The notes: generated by a model not told the origin, from the sequence alone. Counted from the first letter of the stretch, positions 10,167-18,461 are shown. The stretch is 64,000 bases of DNA from Paucidesulfovibrio longus DSM 6739 (GCF_000420485.1 NZ_ATVA01000012.1:248001-312000); one strand, 5' to 3'. Translations and numbers: made by a program.

Positions 10167-11146
10167 GCCGAGCCTCCCGGAGCCAGGCGCTCGGCCACGC
10201 GCAGCTTGGCGCTTCGGCTGCGCGGGTTGCACTCGGCTTCCTGCTCGGTGGGGCCGAGGGGCTTTTTCGTCAATATCCTCAGCGTGGGCTTGCGTTCGCA
10301 GGTGCAAAGGGGCTGCCTCGGCGGGCAGATGCACCCCTTGGCGGCCCTGAGAAACGCGCGCTTCACGGCCCTGTCTTCCAACGAGTGGAAGGAAATGACG
10401 CACACCCTGCCGCCGGGATTGAGACGGTCCGCGATGTGGTCCAAAAACATGTCCAGTTCCTCCAGCTCCTTGTTCACGGCGATGCGCAGCGCCTGGAAGG
10501 TGCGGGTCGCCGGGTGGGTCCGCGACTTGGCCCGCCACTTGGCGGGGTAGGCGTTCTCCACGATGCGGGCCAGCTGGAGCGTGTCGTCGATCTCGGCCTC
10601 GTCCCTGGCCTGGAGAATGGCCTTGACGATGCGCCCGGCCTGCGGTTCCTCCCCGTAGAGCAGCAAAATCCGCTTCAGGTCGGAGTAGGAGCCCTTGTTC
10701 ACCAGTGTCCGGGCCGGGGCCAGTCCGCTCGCGGGGTCCATGCGCATGTCCAGCGGCCCGGATTCCTTGAAGCTGAAACCGCGCTCCGGGTGATCCAGCT
10801 GGAGCGAGGAAACGCCCAGGTCGAGCACGGCTCCGTCCACCCCTTCCCAGCCCGCGGCGTCGAGGGCGTCCTCGAAGCGGCTGAAGGGCAGATGGTAGAG
10901 CTGGGCGCGTTCGCCGTGCGCCGCGAGCCGCTTTTCAGCAAGGTCCAGCGCTTCTTCGTCCCTGTCCAGGCCGAGCAGCTGCGCATCCTTGCCCGCGGCG
11001 TCCAGGATGGCCTTGGAGTGGCCGCCCATGCCCAGGGTGCCGTCGAGGTAGCGGCCGCCTGGCCTGGGGCGCAGCCACTCGATCGTCTCCTGTAAAAGAA
11101 CCGAGGTGTGTACCTGGGATGGGTCGGTGGATTCGCAATCGTGCAT
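10163..11146 (-). CDS. rsmH: 16S rRNA (cytosine(1402)-N4)-methyltransferase RsmH
   Basis: The protein has 327 residues. It methylates N4 of C1402 in the decoding centre of 16S rRNA using S-adenosylmethionine. Visible family marks are HTSVLLQE at the N-terminus, YLDGTLGMGGHS (SAM motif I), LGLDRDEEAL, VLDLGVSSLQLD, ERGFSF and the C-terminal GGRVCVISFHSLEDRAVK. It is the second gene of the dcw operon, 9 bp after mraZ. Length is normal. Confidence 0.97.
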   Translation of the reverse strand: MHDCESTDPSQVHTSVLLQETIEWLRPRPGGRYLDGTLGMGGHSKAILDAAGKDAQLLGLDRDEEALDLAEKRLAAHGERAQLYHLPFSRFEDALDAAGWEGVDGAVLDLGVSSLQLDHPERGFSFKESGPLDMRMDPASGLAPARTLVNKGSYSDLKRILLLYGEEPQAGRIVKAILQARDEAEIDDTLQLARIVENAYPAKWRAKSRTHPATRTFQALRIAVNKELEELDMFLDHIADRLNPGGRVCVISFHSLEDRAVKRAFLRAAKGCICPPRQPLCTCERKPTLRILTKKPLGPTEQEAECNPRSRSAKLRVAERLAPGGSA

Positions 11147-11155
11147 GGTCGCCGC

Positions 11156-11602
11156 CTAGAACGGGAGGTTGACGCCGTTTTCGGCCATTTCCCCGGACAC
11201 GTCGAAATCCATGGAGAGCAGTTCCTCGTGTTCGGGAGCGGACCAGATTTCGAAGCGATGCCCGGAACCCATGACCACGACTTCCTTGTCCAGCCGTCCG
11301 CTCTTGCGCAGATGCGCGGGAATGGGCAGCCGGCCCTGGCCGTCCAGGGTCACCTCGACGTATCCGGAGAAGAGGATGCGCTTCATGAGCTGGAATTCCC
11401 GGCTGGGGCTCTTGACCTTTTCCAGCTCGCTTTCCGTGGCGCTCCACTGCTCCGGGGTCATGCCGATGACGTGCTTGTCGAAGAGCGTGAGCACCACGGA
11501 GCCTTCCGCCTTGTCCTTCAGGAGCAGGTCCTTGAAGTCCGGCGGGAGGATCAGACGCCCTTTGGCGTCCAGATTGCGATGCGCGTGCCCTCGAAATTTC
11601 AT
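11156..11602 (-). CDS. mraZ: Transcriptional regulator MraZ
   Basis: The protein has 148 residues with two tandem AbrB/SpoVT-type DNA-binding repeats: one around KGRLILPPDFKDLL (residues 14-28) and a second around QGRLPIPAHLRKSG. MraZ forms a ring-shaped oligomer that binds short direct repeats upstream of its own gene and usually represses the dcw operon. Here the target-like repeats are visible just upstream (see the operator entry), which supports autoregulation. It is the first gene of the cluster. Start MKFRGHAHRNLD is typical. Confidence 0.96.
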   Translation of the reverse strand: MKFRGHAHRNLDAKGRLILPPDFKDLLLKDKAEGSVVLTLFDKHVIGMTPEQWSATESELEKVKSPSREFQLMKRILFSGYVEVTLDGQGRLPIPAHLRKSGRLDKEVVVMGSGHRFEIWSAPEHEELLSMDFDVSGEMAENGVNLPF

Positions 11603-11610
11603 GCTTTGGT

Positions 11611-11657
11611 TCCCACGTCCGTTCCGGGTGATCCCACTTGTCCCCTCATTTTCCCAC
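11611..11657 (-). promoter_or_regulatory. MraZ-type operator: phased GTGGGA-like direct repeats upstream of mraZ
   Basis: On the minus strand, GTGGGA (11652-11657), GAGGGG (11642-11647) and GTGGGA (11632-11637) recur at exactly 10-bp steps, with a further GTGGGA at 11611-11616 next to the mraZ start. Published MraZ targets are TGGG-type repeats separated by 5 nt, that is a 10-bp period, so this is a good match to the family rule. A TGTAAT -10-like hexamer lies at 11661-11666, placing the repeats over the probable transcription start. No good -35 was found at the right distance from it. Autorepression is inferred. Confidence 0.72.
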
Positions 11658-11894
11658 TTAATTACACCCTTTCACCACCCCGTGCCCCTTTTAGGCGACA
11701 TTGTCAACAGGAAAAAGGTTTTCACCTTTCCGGAAAATGAGAATATACCTTGCTTGCGGGAGTTTTCGCGGCCGGGTCCGAGAGAGTTCCGCGCGCCTGC
11801 CCATAAATAATGGTCAGTCATTCCGAGGCACCGTAGAAATGAAGGAAAGAAACGACCAACGCCGCCCGCGAGGGCGGAGGAGGACGAGAACGAC

Positions 11895-13316
11895 ATGCGC
11901 ACGAAAATCATCGCCACACTGGGACCGGCCACGGACACTCTTGAATCGATCCGAGGCCTGGTTCGTGCCGGGGCACGCATTTTCCGGTTGAACTTTTCCC
12001 ACGGCGGACGCGAGGGGTTCGAGAAGCTCGTGGCCATCATCCGGAGCCTGGAAAAGGAAACCGGCGAGACGCTGGCCATTCTCCAGGATCTCTCCGGACC
12101 GAAGATCCGCACCTGCGACATCGGCCTCGGCACGCTGGAGGTGACCAAGGGCGCGGAGATCCTGCTCGGCGCGCCCGGCCAGGAGGAAGGCCGCGAGGAA
12201 ATGGTCATCTGCCTGGACCAGCCCGACATCCTGCGCAGCCTCAGGCCCGGCGAGGTCGTGGCCCTTTCCGACGGCATGCTCCGGTTCACGGTCACGGAGC
12301 GCATCGGCGACCTGCTCGTGCGCATGGTCGCGGTGAACGCGGGCATCGCCCCGCCGCGCAAGGGCATCTCCTTTCCCGGCAAGTCCATCAGCCTGGAGGC
12401 CGTCACGGCCAAGGACCGGGCGGACCTGGACGTGGGCCTGGATCTCGGCGTGGACATGGTCGCCATCAGCTACGTGCAGAAGGCCGAGGACGTGGCCCGG
12501 CTCAAGTCGCTGATGCGCGAGAAGGGCAGGGTGCTGCCCATCGTGGCCAAGCTGGAGCGGCCCCAGGCCATCCAGAATCTGGACCGCATCATCGAGGAGT
12601 CGGACGGGGTCATGGTGGCCCGCGGCGACCTCGGCCTGGAGTGCGACCTGCCCACGCTGCCCGCATTGCAGAAGCGGATCATCCGCGCTTGCAACCGTGC
12701 CGGAAAACCCGTTATAGTCGCAACCCAGATGCTTTTATCCATGGTTTCCAGCCCGATGCCCACGCGCGCGGAGACCACGGACGTGGCCAACGCCATTCTG
12801 GACGGGGCGGACTGCATCATGCTTTCCGAGGAGACGGCCATAGGCCGCTACCCTTCGGAAACCGTGAGCTACATGGGCGAGATCGCCATCCAGGCCGAGG
12901 CCTTTCATTTCGAGGACACGTCGGCGCGTCCCGTGGCCCCGGACTACGAGGACCAGCCGGGCAAGTTCCTGGCCTACGCGGCCTGCCTGCTCGCGGACAA
13001 GACCCGCTCCAGGGCCATCGTCTGCCACAGCAGGACCGGCTCCACGGCGCGGATTCTCTCGGCATGCAGACCGCGCCAGCCGATCTACGCCCTGAGCGGC
13101 GACGATCGGACGCGACATTTCACGCAGCTCTCCTGGGGCGTGATCCCGGCCGTGCCGCCGGAGGACGAGAGCAATCACCAGGAGCGCTGCGAGCGGTTCA
13201 TCCGGGAGCACGCCGCGTTTCTTGAAGGCGACTCCGTGATCCTCACGGCCGGGCAGCCGACCAACAAGCGGCAGCTCGAAACCCAGACCAACGTGGTCAA
13301 GGTATACGAGAAATAG
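11895..13316 (+). CDS. pyk: Pyruvate kinase
   Basis: The protein has 473 residues. It converts phosphoenolpyruvate and ADP to pyruvate and ATP in the cytoplasm. The N-terminus MRTKIIATLGPA, the LNFSHG motif, QDLSGPKIR, the active-site segment PIVAKLERPQAI with its catalytic lysine, MVARGDLGLE and QMLLSMVSSPMPTRAE are pyruvate kinase signatures. A C-terminal allosteric-type domain follows (residues about 340-473). It is transcribed away from mraZ; 292 bp separate the two starts. The next gene starts one base after its stop, so they are probably co-transcribed. Confidence 0.96.
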   Translation: MRTKIIATLGPATDTLESIRGLVRAGARIFRLNFSHGGREGFEKLVAIIRSLEKETGETLAILQDLSGPKIRTCDIGLGTLEVTKGAEILLGAPGQEEGREEMVICLDQPDILRSLRPGEVVALSDGMLRFTVTERIGDLLVRMVAVNAGIAPPRKGISFPGKSISLEAVTAKDRADLDVGLDLGVDMVAISYVQKAEDVARLKSLMREKGRVLPIVAKLERPQAIQNLDRIIEESDGVMVARGDLGLECDLPTLPALQKRIIRACNRAGKPVIVATQMLLSMVSSPMPTRAETTDVANAILDGADCIMLSEETAIGRYPSETVSYMGEIAIQAEAFHFEDTSARPVAPDYEDQPGKFLAYAACLLADKTRSRAIVCHSRTGSTARILSACRPRQPIYALSGDDRTRHFTQLSWGVIPAVPPEDESNHQERCERFIREHAAFLEGDSVILTAGQPTNKRQLETQTNVVKVYEK

Positions 13317-13317
13317 C

Positions 13318-14331
13318 ATGGCCAAGCCGAAAAGCGACGTTCCCGACGGGCTGAACGAGGAATACTACCAGGTCAATCAGGACATCCTCGGCAGCTTCAA
13401 CAAGTTCCGCCCGCCCCTGGACCTCTTCCGGCTCAAGGAGGACGTTGTCCGCCTGCTCCCTTATTACAAGGTGGGCGGCCGGCTGACCACGCAGCAGGCA
13501 GAGGAGCTGCCCGAGCTGACCAAGCAGGGCCTGATCTTCGTCTCGCGCAAGGACCACGCGGTCTACGTCAAGCACATCAGCTATCAGCTCGACCTCGTGC
13601 TCATCGACAAGAACCTGCACGAGCGGGAGATCGCGGACATCTTCACCCAGGCCCTGACCCGGCGCATGGAGGAGTTTCTGGACCAGCCGGTCAAGCCGGT
13701 CTTCGAGAAGCTCTACGCCGACCTGATGGTGCTTACCGAGTACCTCATCTTCGACATCCACCGCGTGCGCGCGCTGCTGCGGCGTCTGCACAAGGAACAT
13801 TCCCTGGCCAAGCACAGCTTCAACTGCGGAGTGGCCGGGCTCGCGCTCTACGGCTTCATCAATTCGAACAACTTCGAGGAGGGCGGGGTCAAGCGCACCT
13901 TCTTCGACCGCCTGACCCTGGGCCTGTTCCTGCACGACATGGGCATGAGCAAGGTGCCCAAGTTCATCCTGGACAAGGACAAGCCGCTGACCACGGACGA
14001 GCGCAACAAGATTCTCCAGCATCCCATGCACGGGGTGGAGATGCTCGCCAAGCTGGACATCAAGCATCCGGAACTGGAGCAGTGCGTTCTGGAACATCAC
14101 GAACGGCTCACGGGTTCCGGATATCCGCAGAAGAAGAACGCGGACAACATCACCCAGATCGGGCGCATCTGCGGCCTGGTGGATTCCTGGTGCGCCATGA
14201 CCACCAAGCGCGTCTACGCCGAAGCCATGGAGCCCATGGCGGCCCTGCGCGCGCTCATGGAAGATTCCGGCTACGACCGCCAGCTGGGCCAGCAGATGCA
14301 GCTCATGCTCGTGGAACGCATGAAGCACTAG
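13318..14331 (+). CDS. HD-GYP-like signalling protein with altered metal-site motif
   Basis: The protein has 337 residues and no membrane helix. The C-terminal half (about 150-335) is an HD-GYP domain: HDMGM (206-210), QHPMHG (234-239), EHHERLTGSGYP (259-270) and VDSWCAMTT. HD-GYP domains normally hydrolyse cyclic di-GMP. Here the lysine of the usual HDxGK is methionine, and the residues after GYP differ from the common pattern, so activity is uncertain while HD, HH and GYP remain. The N-terminal 140 residues are unrecognised. It begins one base after pyk, an unusual partner, and is followed by a strong terminator. Confidence 0.8.
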   Translation: MAKPKSDVPDGLNEEYYQVNQDILGSFNKFRPPLDLFRLKEDVVRLLPYYKVGGRLTTQQAEELPELTKQGLIFVSRKDHAVYVKHISYQLDLVLIDKNLHEREIADIFTQALTRRMEEFLDQPVKPVFEKLYADLMVLTEYLIFDIHRVRALLRRLHKEHSLAKHSFNCGVAGLALYGFINSNNFEEGGVKRTFFDRLTLGLFLHDMGMSKVPKFILDKDKPLTTDERNKILQHPMHGVEMLAKLDIKHPELEQCVLEHHERLTGSGYPQKKNADNITQIGRICGLVDSWCAMTTKRVYAEAMEPMAALRALMEDSGYDRQLGQQMQLMLVERMKH

Positions 14332-14358
14332 CCGCCGCGGCCAGGCCGAAGCAAATGA

Positions 14359-14399
14359 CCGCCCGCGCACCCGGAAGGATGCGCGGGCGGTTCGCTTTT
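14359..14399 (+). terminator. Rho-independent terminator after the pyk-HD-GYP unit
   Basis: An 11-bp perfect GC-rich stem (14359-14369 with 14380-14390) with a 10-nt loop is followed by TTCGCTTTT. It lies 27 bp after the HD-GYP stop and just before the end of the convergent gene at 14420, so it closes the plus-strand unit. Confidence 0.85.
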
Positions 14400-14419
14400 G
14401 CCCGGAGCGGGGGAACGCC

Positions 14420-14773
14420 TCAGGGCATGCACGATTCGGGCGGAACCTCGATTTCCATGTCAAAACCGTGTCCCATGCCCGCATCGACCTTTACCCGCCA
14501 CACGCCGGGCCGGTCCGGCAGGAACGCGAATCTTCCCCGGGCGTCGGTGCGTCCGTTCTGGAATTCCGTGTCCCCGCCGCCCGGAGCGTAGATCAGCACC
14601 TGGGCGAAGCTCGCGGTCGTGCCGTCGGAAAAGGCCGTTTCGATCACCGTGGCCGTCTGCTCGTAGTGAATCCTGCGGATGCCGTGCGCCGAGGCCAGGG
14701 CCGCATGGCCCAGTCCGAGAAGGAGCAGCGCCGCGAGCACCCCCAGCGCGGTTTTCCGAACCTCTCGCGTCAT
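14420..14773 (-). CDS. Small secreted protein, NikL-like / carboxypeptidase-regulatory-like fold
   Basis: The protein has 117 residues with a signal peptide (hydrophobic stretch about 9-24, cleavage near ALASAHG). The mature part (about 35-115) has the look of a single beta-sandwich: TATVIETAFSDGTTASFAQV, TDARGRFAFLPDRPGVW, then VKVDAGMG. The G-x-F-x-F-xP turn is typical of carboxypeptidase-regulatory-like and NikL-type domains. The mature N-terminus begins with a histidine (HGIRRIHYE). It starts immediately after the stop of the DUF4198 gene (0 bp), so the two products very likely act together in the periplasm. A role in metal handling is inferred from the partner and the upstream sites only. 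Confidence 0.68.
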   Translation of the reverse strand: MTREVRKTALGVLAALLLLGLGHAALASAHGIRRIHYEQTATVIETAFSDGTTASFAQVLIYAPGGGDTEFQNGRTDARGRFAFLPDRPGVWRVKVDAGMGHGFDMEIEVPPESCMP

Positions 14774-15556
14774 TTAGCGCACCTCGAAGACCAGCACGGC
14801 GCGCATGGCGATGCCGTCGTAGTCCGCGGTGGGCTTGTCGATCTTGTGCTGGATGCGGACCATCCAGACTCCGGGCGCCGTGATCTTGACCTTGGCCGTG
14901 CCGTCGTCGCCCGGTTCCGTGGAGTAGGCGAAGGTCATGGTTTCCAGGGAAAAGCCGTCGTAGGTGGCCAGAACGTTTTCCGGCGCAAAGGGCTTGCCGT
15001 CGTAGAGGAACTTGAAGCCGATCTCGTCGCCCACGCGCGCCGCGGTCGGGTCGGACAGGGGCACGATTTCGAGCTTCTGGCCGAGCACGCGGCTCCAGCC
15101 GTCGTCGCCCTTGCCCACGGTGATCAGGGTCTTGGCGAATTTCTCATAGAGATTGCTGGAAATGACGCCCTTCTGGCCCTTTTTGGAGCCTTCCACCCAG
15201 CCCGCGGTGGTCTGGGTCCAGACGATGCCCTCGCGGTCGCCCGCCAGGATGGCCGTGCCCTCGCGCGTCGGGGCGAACTGGCCGTCCAGGGTCAGCAGGG
15301 CCGGGTTGGGAGCCACGCTCAGCGGAGCGGACTTCTTGCCTTCCACCAACGACAGCTTGACGTGGTCCACGGGCTCGACTTCCTCGGAAATCATCATCAC
15401 GTGGGACGAAACCACGGAGAAGGGCACGGTTTCGCCTTTTTTCACGGTGAGCTTGACCGGCTTGAGCAGGAATTCGTGGGCCTGCGCCGGAACCGCCAGG
15501 GCCAGGACGGCCAGGGCGAGCAGGAGCGGCAGGAACGTGCGCGGATACGATTTCAT
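14774..15556 (-). CDS. DUF4198 periplasmic protein (NikK-like)
   Basis: The protein has 260 residues with a clear signal peptide (about 8-26, cleavage after AQA). The mature protein starts HEFLLKP, the usual beginning of DUF4198 proteins, in which the N-terminal histidine is thought to bind metal. The C-terminal part (GEIGFKFLYDGKP region to ITAPGVWMVRIQHKIDK) matches the family's repeated beta domain. DUF4198 includes NikK, found with nickel/cobalt ECF-type transporters in sulfate reducers; no such transporter is next to this pair. The ribosome binding site GGAGGT is strong. A NikR-like double half-site overlaps its promoter. Nickel association is inferred. Confidence 0.8.
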   Translation of the reverse strand: MKSYPRTFLPLLLALAVLALAVPAQAHEFLLKPVKLTVKKGETVPFSVVSSHVMMISEEVEPVDHVKLSLVEGKKSAPLSVAPNPALLTLDGQFAPTREGTAILAGDREGIVWTQTTAGWVEGSKKGQKGVISSNLYEKFAKTLITVGKGDDGWSRVLGQKLEIVPLSDPTAARVGDEIGFKFLYDGKPFAPENVLATYDGFSLETMTFAYSTEPGDDGTAKVKITAPGVWMVRIQHKIDKPTADYDGIAMRAVLVFEVR

Positions 15557-15572
15557 GGTTTACCTCCGTTTT

Positions 15573-15630
15573 GTGTTATCAAGATGATTTTTGTGTTACG
15601 AAAGCTAGAAGCGTTTCGAGATCGTGTCAA
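15573..15630 (-). promoter_or_regulatory. Promoter of the DUF4198 pair with NikR-like half-sites
   Basis: On the minus strand TTGACA (15625-15630) and TAGCTT (15602-15607) are separated by 17 bp, a good sigma-70 promoter. Directly downstream, at the expected start of transcription, lie GTAACAC (15593-15599) and ATAACAC (15573-15579), 20 bp apart (13-bp gap). The heptamer is the half-site I recall for NikR in deltaproteobacteria, with a 13-14 bp gap, but here the two copies are in direct rather than inverted order. Overlap with the start site suggests repression. Confidence 0.6.
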
Positions 15631-15773
15631 TAAAAAATAAAAAGTGCTACCCATGCAGTAGGAAATGGACGCTCCGCCGAAAGAGGCGCGCAGGACGCAA
15701 TAGCCGGACCGCTCCCATTCCGCGCATTCCGGGCAGGGCTTGACGAAACCGGTCTCCGCACGCATGGAAGGGC

Positions 15774-16583
15774 ATGTGCGCAAACCAACCAACGCTCCGG
15801 CGCTGTGCCCGTGTCCTGTGGCTTTTGCCGCTTTTGCTCCTGCTCGCCTCTCCGGCGCTCGCCGGGTTGAAGCGGACCTACCCATACGGCCCCGGCGAAA
15901 AGTTCACCTATGAAATCTATTGGACCGTGGTCTACGCGGGCCAGGCCACGCTGGAAATCATGCCGGACACCGAGATCCAGGGGGTGCCCGCGCGCCACTT
16001 TCACGCCGAGGCGCGCACGTCGGACTTCATCGATTCCTTCTACAAGGTGCGCGACACCATCGATTCCTGGACGGACATGGCCGTGGACCGCACGCTCAGG
16101 TTCGAGCAGCGCCAGCGCGAGGGCGACTACGAGAAGGACACCCTGCTCAGCTTCGACTGGCAGGGCATGACCCTGGAAAATCGCGGCATCCAGGGCTTTA
16201 AGAACACCCTGGACCTGCCCGGCGACGTGCTCGATTCCCTGTCCGTGCTCTTCCATTTCCGCACGCACGGACTCTTTCAGGACCGGGTCATCAGCGGACT
16301 GGTCACGGACGGGCGCAAGATCGTGCCCGGCTCCGGCCGGGTGGTGGGGCGCGAAACCATAGAAACGCCCTTCGGCGACCTGGATTGCTTCCGGGTCGAG
16401 CCGGACACCAGGGACATCGGCGGGGTCTTCAAGAAAAGCGACGACGCCCGCATCGAGATGTGGTTCACGGCGGACGAGCGGCGCATTCCCGTGCGCATCC
16501 GCAGCCAGGTGGCGGTGGGGCATTTTTCGCTGGAGCTGGTGGACGTGCGGGGAGTGCCCGGTTTTGGGCAAGGCGGGAAATAA
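15774..16583 (+). CDS. DUF3108 family exported protein
   Basis: The protein has 269 residues with a signal peptide (hydrophobic 14-29, cleavage near ALAG). The mature protein fits the DUF3108 family: YPYGPGEKFTYEIYW near the start, then DTIDSWTDMAVDRTLRFEQ, VLSVLF-like hydrophobic strands and EMWFTADERRIPVRIRSQV near the end. The function of DUF3108 proteins is not established; they are thought to be periplasmic beta-rich proteins. A purine run (GGAAGGG) abuts the ATG more closely than usual, so the start is somewhat uncertain. It faces the small gene 16605-16910 tail to tail. Confidence 0.75.
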   Translation: MCANQPTLRRCARVLWLLPLLLLLASPALAGLKRTYPYGPGEKFTYEIYWTVVYAGQATLEIMPDTEIQGVPARHFHAEARTSDFIDSFYKVRDTIDSWTDMAVDRTLRFEQRQREGDYEKDTLLSFDWQGMTLENRGIQGFKNTLDLPGDVLDSLSVLFHFRTHGLFQDRVISGLVTDGRKIVPGSGRVVGRETIETPFGDLDCFRVEPDTRDIGGVFKKSDDARIEMWFTADERRIPVRIRSQVAVGHFSLELVDVRGVPGFGQGGK

Positions 16584-16604
16584 CGGGCGGAGCTGCCCGA
16601 CGAA

Positions 16605-16910
16605 TCAGATTTTCTTCAGGCTTCGGGACTGCTCAGGGTCGCCGTCGCCGAGCTGGTAGAGGCGCAGCTTGGTGGAGCGCGGAAATTCGCGTTTCAGCAG
16701 CGTCTTCAGCAGACGGCGCAATCCCTTGGCGTCGGACTCGTGCCGCTCGCGCACGAATCCGTCCTCCAGGATCTCGAACGCGTCCGGCCCCACGCGCCGC
16801 AGGAGCAGCGAGCGGTCGCGCTTGTAGCTGCGCAGGTCCAGACAGTGGCCCACGGGCAGCTTGTCCAGGCGGCGCAGGGTATCCTCAAGGGCGGTGGCCT
16901 TGTCGATCAT
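16605..16910 (-). CDS. Small conserved-looking cytoplasmic protein, function unknown
   Basis: The protein has 101 residues, is basic and has no signal peptide or membrane helix. Sequence runs MIDKATALEDTLRRLDKLP, then a beta-rich middle (LLLRRVGPDAFEILEDGFV) and a basic helical end (LRRLLKTLLKREFPRS). I do not recognise the family. Codon use and GC-rich third positions are like those of neighbouring genes, which supports a real gene. No clear ribosome binding site precedes the ATG, so the start could be further upstream. It is transcribed divergently from rlmD with about 190 bp between. Confidence 0.55.
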   Translation of the reverse strand: MIDKATALEDTLRRLDKLPVGHCLDLRSYKRDRSLLLRRVGPDAFEILEDGFVRERHESDAKGLRRLLKTLLKREFPRSTKLRLYQLGDGDPEQSRSLKKI

Positions 16911-17099
16911 GCGGAAAGAGGCTAAGGAATCCGGCCCGGTCGTGTCAATGCGCCGGAGACGCGCGGGGCCTGCGTCGGCGGTTCCCGCGCCCGCGTTTCG
17001 AATTCCCAGCACAACGTCATAACCGCGGCGCGCCCGGAATCGGCCCTTATCATCCGAAAAGGGTTTCCCCGGCACGCCGCAAGGCATACACTGCGAATC

Positions 17100-18461
17100 A
17101 TGCAAAAAGATCAAATCATCGAATGTCTCGTCGAGTCCCTGGCCTACGGCGGCCGGGGCGTGGCCCGCGTGGACGGCCGCGTCGTCTTTGTGGAGGGCGC
17201 CGTCCCCGGCCAGAAGGTCCGCGCGCGCCTGACCAAGGTCAAGAAGCGGTTCGCCGAGGCCGTTCTCGTGGACCAGGTCAGCCCCTCGCCCGAGGCTGCC
17301 GAGCCGTTCTGCCGCCACTTCGGCGAGTGCGGCGGCTGCCTGTTTCAGAACCTGGCCTACGAGGCGCAGCTGCGCGAAAAAGGCACGCAGGTCGAGGAGA
17401 CCATGCGCCGCATCGGCGGAGTGGAGTTCGCCGAGGTGCTGCCCCCGGTGGGCTCGCCCCGGACGCGCGCCTACCGCAACAAGATGGAGTTCGCCTTCGA
17501 AGGCGTGGGCGCGGGGCTGGCCCTGGGCCTGCGCGTGCGCGGGGGCAAGCGCGTTGTGGACGTGCCCGCCTGCGGGCTCATGTCGGACAAGGCCATCGAA
17601 GTGGTGCGCGAGGCCGGGGAATTCTGCCGCGAGAGCGGCGCGCCTTCCTGGTCGCCCAAGAACCGCAAGGGCTTCTGGCGGCATCTCGTGGTGCGCCAGA
17701 GCCGGACGGACGAGCGCATCCTGGTCCACCTGATCACCTCGCTGGAAAAGGAACACTACGAAGCGGCCGCCGCCCTGGGCGAATACCTCGTGGCCGAAGT
17801 GGGGGTGGACGGCTTCGCCCATTCCACGCGCAAGAGCGCCCAGGAGCTGGCCTTCGGCGAACGGCGCATCCTGACTCTCGGCCTGGAGCGGCTCACCGAA
17901 CGCATCAAGGCCGGGGACCGCGAACTGCGCTTCAACATTTCCGCGGACGCCTTTTTCCAGCCCAATACGGACACCGCCGAGATCCTCTACGCCGCGGCCC
18001 TCGATTTCGCCGATCTCCAGGGAGGAGAGCGCGTGCTCGACCTCTACTGCGGGGCGGGCGGCTTCGGGCTGGCCCTGGCCGGCAAGGCCGAAAGCGTCCT
18101 GGGCCTGGAGATGGTCGAGGCCGCCGTGCTCGACGCGCGCAGGAACGCCGAGGCCAACGGCCTGACCAATTGCGAATTCAAGGTCGTGGACCTGGACGGC
18201 GGACCGGAGCAGCCGGTCCGGCTGCCCAAGGCCGAGGTGGTGGTCTGCGATCCGCCGCGCGGCGGCATGTCCGTGCCCCTGGTGGAGGCGCTGAAGCGGA
18301 TGGCCCCGGAGCGCATCGTGGCCGTGAGCTGCGACCCGCCCGCCCTGGCGCGTGACATCGCCCTGCTGGGCTACGAGCCCGTGCGCCTGCTCGCCGTGGA
18401 CCAGTTCCCGCATACCGCGCATGTGGAATGCGTGGCCCTGCTGAAACGGGCGGAGGCGTAG
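17100..18461 (+). CDS. rlmD: 23S rRNA (uracil-5-)-methyltransferase, RlmD/RumA family
   Basis: The protein has 453 residues. An N-terminal TRAM domain (about 1-58) is followed by an iron-sulfur region with CRHFGECGGC (Cys71, 77, 80) plus a cysteine in VPACGLM, the 4Fe-4S ligand set of RlmD. The SAM-dependent methyltransferase domain has QPNTDTAEIL, LDLYCGAGGFGLALA and CDPPRGG, and the catalytic SCDPPALARD near the C-terminus followed by HVECVALL. The family methylates uridine C5 in 23S rRNA, or in tRNA for relatives, so the exact target (U1939, U747 or other) is not settled by sequence alone. Confidence 0.9.
   Translation: MQKDQIIECLVESLAYGGRGVARVDGRVVFVEGAVPGQKVRARLTKVKKRFAEAVLVDQVSPSPEAAEPFCRHFGECGGCLFQNLAYEAQLREKGTQVEETMRRIGGVEFAEVLPPVGSPRTRAYRNKMEFAFEGVGAGLALGLRVRGGKRVVDVPACGLMSDKAIEVVREAGEFCRESGAPSWSPKNRKGFWRHLVVRQSRTDERILVHLITSLEKEHYEAAAALGEYLVAEVGVDGFAHSTRKSAQELAFGERRILTLGLERLTERIKAGDRELRFNISADAFFQPNTDTAEILYAAALDFADLQGGERVLDLYCGAGGFGLALAGKAESVLGLEMVEAAVLDARRNAEANGLTNCEFKVVDLDGGPEQPVRLPKAEVVVCDPPRGGMSVPLVEALKRMAPERIVAVSCDPPALARDIALLGYEPVRLLAVDQFPHTAHVECVALLKRAEA

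Noticed and set aside
11700-11707. TTGACA on the minus strand as -35 of mraZ
   Set aside because: At 17 bp spacing it meets no acceptable -10, and the better TGTAAT lies 35 bp away, so no promoter could be assigned with it.
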